Assembly (NCBI GenBank): GCA_016861345.1
Contig: BOLD01000003.1
Location: 62,001-126,000 of the forward strand
Length of the DNA stretch: 64,000 nt
Direction of reading: 5' to 3'
Source of the DNA: Oligoflexia bacterium
Lineage (GTDB): Bacteria > Bdellovibrionota > Bdellovibrionia > Bdellovibrionales > Bdellovibrionaceae
Part shown: in pieces, positions 59,648 through 64,000 of the stretch
Numbering within the stretch: the first letter of the stretch is position 1
Layout: each line of letters begins with the position of its first letter
Translations under genes and position numbers: made by a program
Notes under the pieces: generated by a model
The model's input: the letters and a program-made list of their open reading frames with translations, nothing else
The model's database searches: none
Told to the model about the DNA's origin: nothing

Positions 59648-60582
59648 GTAAGGTCAGAGTTTGCTTTTTAGGAACGCCCGATTTTGCCGTCACTTCGCTG
59701 AAGAAGTTAATCGAAGACGAGCATTTTGAGATCGTCGGAGTTGTGACTCAACCGGATCGCCCAGCGGGCAGAAAAATGCTTCTCACCCCAAGTCCTGTGA
59801 AAACTTTGGCTCAGGCTCATGGGTTGCGAGTGATTTCTCCAGAGAAAATCAACCAAGATCTGATTCTGCAAGAAATTGAAAAATGGGGAGCCGAGGTCGC
59901 TGTTGTTGTGGCTTTCGGACAAATTCTTTCTCAAAAATTTCTGGATATGTTTCCTCTCGGCGCTGTGAATGTTCACGGGTCACTGCTTCCGTTATGGAGG
60001 GGGGCTGCTCCTATTCAAAGATCCATTCAGGCCGGTGACACTGTGAGCGGGGTTGCGCTTCAAAAAATTGTCAGAGAGCTAGATGCTGGTGACATCATTG
60101 GGGTGAGAAAAGTTGAGATGACTCCCGATCTGACAGCAAAAGAACTGTATGAGACTTTAGCTCAATTGGGAGCTGATCTTCTGAGCGTTGAGCTGATGGA
60201 TTACGTTCGTGGAAATTTGGCGCCAGTGCCCCAAGATCACTCCAAAGCGACTTTTGCAAAAAAAATTGATAAGTCTGAGGCTGAATTGAAATGGACGGAG
60301 CCTGGTCGCGATCTGAATAACAAAGTGCGAGCCTTTAATATGGGGCCTGGTACATGGGTTCCCTTTCAGGGAAAAAAATTAAAAATTCATCGAACGCGGT
60401 TTCAAGATCAAAAGAGTGCGGGCCCTGGTGTGATTCAGAAAATCACAGATGGGTCTCTTTTTGTTGGCACGGGCTCGGGCGTTCTTGAAATTTTCGAGGT
60501 TCAGCCCGAGTCTCGAAATCGCATGCCGGTCAAAGATTTTCTAAAGGCTCATCAATTAAAAGAGGGAGATCAGTTTGTCTAA
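59644..60582 (+). CDS. fmt: Methionyl-tRNA formyltransferase
   Basis: A 312-residue enzyme from GTG 59644. The N-terminal Rossmann domain has FLGTPDFAVTSLKKL. The catalytic VNVHGSLLPLWRGAAPIQRSI carries Asn, His and the WRGAAP substrate loop. A C-terminal OB-fold domain (WTEPGRDLNNKVRAFN) binds tRNA. It formylates initiator Met-tRNA. It overlaps def and rpe by 4 and 8 bases. Confidence 0.95.
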   Translation: MSKVRVCFLGTPDFAVTSLKKLIEDEHFEIVGVVTQPDRPAGRKMLLTPSPVKTLAQAHGLRVISPEKINQDLILQEIEKWGAEVAVVVAFGQILSQKFLDMFPLGAVNVHGSLLPLWRGAAPIQRSIQAGDTVSGVALQKIVRELDAGDIIGVRKVEMTPDLTAKELYETLAQLGADLLSVELMDYVRGNLAPVPQDHSKATFAKKIDKSEAELKWTEPGRDLNNKVRAFNMGPGTWVPFQGKKLKIHRTRFQDQKSAGPGVIQKITDGSLFVGTGSGVLEIFEVQPESRNRMPVKDFLKAHQLKEGDQFV

Positions 60583-61213
60583 ACTTATTGCGCCTAGTAT
60601 CCTCTCGGCTGATTTTGCTAATCTTGAAAAGGAAATTCAGGCCGTCACAGCAGCAGGAGCGGATTGGCTTCATGTGGATGTGATGGATGGACACTTTGTG
60701 AATAACATTACAATTGGAGTTCCGGTTGTGGCTTCGTTAAAAAAGGTATCTCAGATTCCTTTAGATGTTCATCTCATGATCGAAAAGCCAGAGAAATACA
60801 TTCGCCAGTTTGTTCAGGCCGGGAGCGATTACTTAACGATTCATGTGGAATCCACCGAAAATCCAGCAGAAGTTTTAAAAGAAATTCGTCGATTAGGAGC
60901 AAAGCCCGGGATTACCTTAAGGCCCAGGACTGGGGTTGAAAAAATCCTTCCCCTTTTGCCCTTGGTGGATTTAGTTTTGATCATGACTGTCGAGCCTGGG
61001 TTTGGTGGCCAAGAATTTATGACAGATCAAGTGGTCAAAATAGAAAAAATAAGAGCCGAAATCAATAATCAAAAATTAAATTGTCTGATTGAAGTGGATG
61101 GTGGAGTTTCAGATAAAACTCTTCATCACTTGTCGCAGGTCGATGTCTTAGTGGCTGGCAGTTATGTTTTTAAACAAGACTATGCCCAGGCCATCAAAAA
61201 ACTGAAAGGTTAA
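60575..61213 (+). CDS. rpe: Ribulose-phosphate 3-epimerase
   Basis: A 212-residue TIM-barrel enzyme starting at TTG 60575. The metal and catalytic motifs are APSILSADFANLEKE, WLHVDVMDGHFV, DVHLMIEKPE, MTVEPGFGGQEF and IEVDGGVSDKT. It interconverts ribulose-5- and xylulose-5-phosphate in the pentose phosphate pathway. It overlaps fmt by eight bases, so TTG initiation is probably coupled to fmt translation. Confidence 0.95.
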   Translation: MSKLIAPSILSADFANLEKEIQAVTAAGADWLHVDVMDGHFVNNITIGVPVVASLKKVSQIPLDVHLMIEKPEKYIRQFVQAGSDYLTIHVESTENPAEVLKEIRRLGAKPGITLRPRTGVEKILPLLPLVDLVLIMTVEPGFGGQEFMTDQVVKIEKIRAEINNQKLNCLIEVDGGVSDKTLHHLSQVDVLVAGSYVFKQDYAQAIKKLKG

Positions 61214-61216
61214 TCT

Positions 61217-62713
61217 ATGAAGAATCACCAATTAACTGGAGAAGGCGTCACCTTAAAAGATGTTTGGGCTGTTGCTCACTCGGGTCTCAAAGTTGAACTT
61301 TCAGAATCCGCTCGTGCGAAAATGAATGAATCAAGATCTTACATCGAGTCTCGGATCAATCAGGGTGAAGTTATGTATGGGGTCAACACTGGTTTTGGAG
61401 CCTTTAGCTCGGTCAGAATCAGTGATTCAGAAATTGAAGAACTGCAAAGAAATTTGATCCGGTCTCACTCAGTGGGAATTGGCGAGCCCTTCACGAAAGA
61501 GCAAACTCGGGCCATTATGTTTTTACGAGCCAATGCTCTTTCTCGAGGTCACAGTGGAATTCGCCCCTTAGTCGTCGAAAAAGTTCTCGAATTTCTCAAC
61601 AATGACTTGATCCCTGTGATTCCTCAGCAGGGCAGTGTGGGGGCCAGTGGGGATTTAGCTCCGCTTTCGCATTTAGCCCTTGCGGTGATCGGTGAAGGTG
61701 AAGTTTGGGGACAGGATGGAAAGCCCGTTGCTGTTGAGAAAATCCTCAAACAAAAAAATATTGAGCCCCTGACATTAAAAGCCAAAGAAGGTCTTTCGAT
61801 GATCAACGGATGTCAGGTGATGACAGCAGTGGGAATGCTGGCTGCTGAAAAGGCCCGTCAATGTTTGATTCTGGCTGACCTTGTTGGCGCAATGTCTCTT
61901 GAGGCTCTGCGAGGTTCACGCTCAGCTTTTGATCCACTTATTTCCGCCACTCGTCCTCACAGTGGTGAAATTGAAACGGCAAAAAATTTGAGAATGTTTT
62001 TAGGAGAAGAATCTCCGATTTCGAAATCTCATGAAAGCTGCAACAAGGTTCAAGACGCCTATTCACTCCGCTGCATGCCTGCAGTTCATGGTGCTGCCAA
62101 AGATGCCCTTCAGTATGTGATCCGTGCGCTAGAAACCGAAGCTAATTCTTCAACAGATAACCCGCTTGTCTTTGCAAAAGACAACAAAGTTCTTTCTTGT
62201 GGGAATTTTCACGGAGAGCCAGTTGCTTTTGCGATGGACTTTGCCGCGATTGCGATGTGTGCGGTGGCGAGCATTTCAGAGTGCCGAATTGAAAAACTCA
62301 TCAATCCATCTATGAGTGATCTGCCAGCCTTCTTAGCTCCAAAGGGTGGACTAAATTCGGGCCACATGATTGTGCAAGTTGCTGCGGCTTCGCTTGTGAG
62401 CGAAAACAAAATTCTTGCTCATCCCGCCAGCGTGGATTCGATTCCAACTTCAGCAGACAAAGAAGATCACGTCAGCATGGGCACAATTGCAGCCAGAAAG
62501 TTTACGCAAGTTTTAAAGAACACCGAAAATGTTCTGGCGATGGAACTTCTTTCGGCCACTCAAGCGCTAGATCTGCTCAAGCCTCTTGAGCCTGCCGGAA
62601 AAATCAAAGAAGCTTATCTGAAAATTCGAGAGATAGTTCCCTTTGCTGACAAGGATCGAGTTTTCTACCGCGACATTGAAAAAATCCGCGAGCATCAGTT
62701 GAGTTTGATTTAA
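61217..62713 (+). CDS. hutH: Histidine ammonia-lyase
   Basis: A 498-residue enzyme with the self-forming MIO prosthetic group motif ASG (143-145) in GSVGASGDLAPLSHLAL, plus VNTGFGAF, SRSAFDPLI and the long helical core typical of HutH. It deaminates histidine to urocanate. No other histidine-utilisation gene (hutU, hutI, hutG) is in the window. It follows rpe by only three bases and may be part of the same transcript. Confidence 0.93.
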   Translation: MKNHQLTGEGVTLKDVWAVAHSGLKVELSESARAKMNESRSYIESRINQGEVMYGVNTGFGAFSSVRISDSEIEELQRNLIRSHSVGIGEPFTKEQTRAIMFLRANALSRGHSGIRPLVVEKVLEFLNNDLIPVIPQQGSVGASGDLAPLSHLALAVIGEGEVWGQDGKPVAVEKILKQKNIEPLTLKAKEGLSMINGCQVMTAVGMLAAEKARQCLILADLVGAMSLEALRGSRSAFDPLISATRPHSGEIETAKNLRMFLGEESPISKSHESCNKVQDAYSLRCMPAVHGAAKDALQYVIRALETEANSSTDNPLVFAKDNKVLSCGNFHGEPVAFAMDFAAIAMCAVASISECRIEKLINPSMSDLPAFLAPKGGLNSGHMIVQVAAASLVSENKILAHPASVDSIPTSADKEDHVSMGTIAARKFTQVLKNTENVLAMELLSATQALDLLKPLEPAGKIKEAYLKIREIVPFADKDRVFYRDIEKIREHQLSLI

Positions 62714-62725
62714 GGAAAGGTCTTG

Positions 62726-64000
62726 ATGAATAGCCTTATTCGATTTTTTTTTCGGCAAAGTCTGTTTGGAAACATTATCACTTTTTTAGTTTTTTTTACT
62801 GGCATTGTCTCGCTTTTTCAAATTCGAAAAGATCTTTTTCCTCAAGTGAGCTATGACATCACATTAGTCACGGTGGTATACCCAGGTGCCTCTCCTGATC
62901 AGGTAGAAAAACTAGTAATTAATCCGATTGAAGAAGCTCTCAGAGAGGTTGATGGCATTAAAAAAGTTATTAGTAACTCAATCGATAGTCGCGGAGTAGT
63001 TACTATTACCCTTGATCCGGATGCTCGAAAAGTTGAAAAGACAAACCAAGACATCCAGCGGGCTATTGATCGAATTGAGAAGCTGCCAGAAGAATCTGAT
63101 AAGCCTGTTGTTACAGTTCTTGAATCGGGTCAGACCCCTGTCATCGAATTATCACTGAGTTCAGACACTATTCCTGAAATAGAACTCAGAGAATGGGCGC
63201 GGAAAACTGCTGATGAACTTTCATTTGTCCCCGGGGTTGCCAGAGTAACCAAGACAGCGTGGCAAAAACTAGAGTGGGTTGTTGAGGTCGATCAACAAAA
63301 ATTGAAAGATGCCCACTTGTCTCTTTCTGATGTTGTTCAAGCACTCAAGACTCAGAATATCCAGCTTCCAGCAGGTGATATGGTTTTGGAAAATGGAAGA
63401 GAAGTCTCGGTCAAAACTGATGGGGAATATATAACAAAAGAGGATATTGAAAACACGCCTGTACGTATTAACTTTGATGGGTTTGGATATAAAGTTAAAG
63501 ATCTTGCGACTGTAAAACAAAAACTTGAAAAGCCAACCATCATTTATAGAACAAATGGGGAAAAAGCTTTTTCAATGATTATTTCAAAAAAGGAAAAAGC
63601 TGATGCACTTAAGGTCGTAGATCAACTTCAAGACAAGATGAAGCAGTATTCCCTGAAGTATCCAGAGGGAATCAAATACCGTTTCGTGAATGATTTTACC
63701 ATTTATCTCAGAAATCGACTTGGAATTTTAAGTAGCAATATGCTTTTAGGGATATTTCTAGTGCTCGGCGTATTGGCTCTGTTCTTTCCTTGGCGGGTGG
63801 CAGTTGTAGTTGCGCTCGGGATTCCCTTTAGTATGTTGGCCGCAATTGCGATCTTGTGGAAAATTGGATTTTCAATAAATCTCATTAGTCTTATAGGACT
63901 GATTATTGTATCAGGCATGCTGGTGGATGATGCCATAGTGGTTGTAGAGAATGTTTTTCGTCGATACGAAATGGGAGATTCTCTCGAAGTAGCTGTTATT
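62726..64000 (+). CDS. RND-family efflux transporter, N-terminal part
   Basis: Open from ATG 62726 to the window edge (425 codons, truncated). The first membrane helix is followed by RKDLFPQVSYDITLVTVVYPGASPDQVEK (family start, given in part) and VDGIKKV. Later helices carry LLGIFLVLGVLALFFPWR and the ISLIGLIIVSGMLVDDAIVVVENV segment with the paired aspartates for proton relay. This is the AcrB/CusA-type inner membrane pump. The substrate class cannot be determined from this half. It is 12 bases after hutH. Confidence 0.88.
   Translation, partial: MNSLIRFFFRQSLFGNIITFLVFFTGIVSLFQIRKDLFPQVSYDITLVTVVYPGASPDQVEKLVINPIEEALREVDGIKKVISNSIDSRGVVTITLDPDARKVEKTNQDIQRAIDRIEKLPEESDKPVVTVLESGQTPVIELSLSSDTIPEIELREWARKTADELSFVPGVARVTKTAWQKLEWVVEVDQQKLKDAHLSLSDVVQALKTQNIQLPAGDMVLENGREVSVKTDGEYITKEDIENTPVRINFDGFGYKVKDLATVKQKLEKPTIIYRTNGEKAFSMIISKKEKADALKVVDQLQDKMKQYSLKYPEGIKYRFVNDFTIYLRNRLGILSSNMLLGIFLVLGVLALFFPWRVAVVVALGIPFSMLAAIAILWKIGFSINLISLIGLIIVSGMLVDDAIVVVENVFRRYEMGDSLEVAVI

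Noticed and set aside
1-64000. CRISPR array, rRNA operon or restriction-modification system
   Set aside because: No regularly spaced repeats, rRNA sequence or paired methylase/endonuclease genes were found. The HNH protein is isolated.

Overview
The window reads as a chromosomal segment of a Bdellovibrio-like bacterium (Bdellovibrionota), moderately low in G+C, with a mobile element running off its left edge. The assignment rests on the mix of genes: many secreted envelope hydrolases and lipoproteins, sigma-54 and receiver-type regulators, two copies of an unusual secreted Cys/His hydrolase family, and compact operons with 1-8 bp overlaps. It is an inference; no rRNA is present to confirm it.

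1-4.7 kb: right end of an integrative (probably conjugative) element. A chain of seven overlapping genes follows the tail of a type IV coupling protein: lipoprotein, replication-relaxation-like protein, a very unusual ORF built largely of nested DNA palindromes, an accessory protein, an HTH protein, an AT-hook-like small protein and a large serine recombinase. The element abuts the 3' end of a tRNA-Arg(TCT) gene, and the recombinase reading frame runs antisense through the whole tRNA.

4.7-27 kb: chromosomal genes. These include an MBL hydrolase, a secreted Cys/His hydrolase (paralogue at 19.9 kb), plsC-cdsA-like lipid genes, a sigma-54 activator, serA, a lipoprotein, a Tam-like methyltransferase, a GlcD-type FAD dehydrogenase with an Hpt protein, a nitronate monooxygenase, an L,D-transpeptidase-like protein, bolA-grxD, an LTA-synthase-like sulfatase and an MlaF-like ATPase.

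27-41 kb: a small amphipathic-peptide ORF, an rppH-like Nudix gene cut by an in-frame stop, an HNH endonuclease, a complete topoisomerase VI (B then A subunit, rare in bacteria), a degenerate trypsin-fold protein, a CHAP-like secreted protein, aconitase, an alpha/beta hydrolase and a three-gene envelope operon.

41-46.1 kb: a U32 peptidase-family (RlhA-like) gene, divergent from a complete AmmeMemoRadiSam set (Memo, AMMECR1, radical SAM).

46.1-50.3 kb: the most interesting accessory block. An A+T-rich four-gene cassette (small secreted peptide, membrane-anchored oligopeptide-binding protein, YcaO enzyme, histidine kinase) is bracketed by a perfect 23-bp direct repeat. Each repeat copy covers a gene's last codons, its stop and the next bases. 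The set suggests a peptide modification and sensing module, undescribed as far as I know.

50.3-64 kb: a small repeat protein behind a promoter with a perfect 16-bp dyad, an S41 protease, LiaF-like and GyrI-like proteins, a thioredoxin-like protein, birA-nadC-response regulator, lptG, a receiver/HD-GYP protein, def-fmt-rpe-hutH, and the start of an RND transporter running off the right edge.
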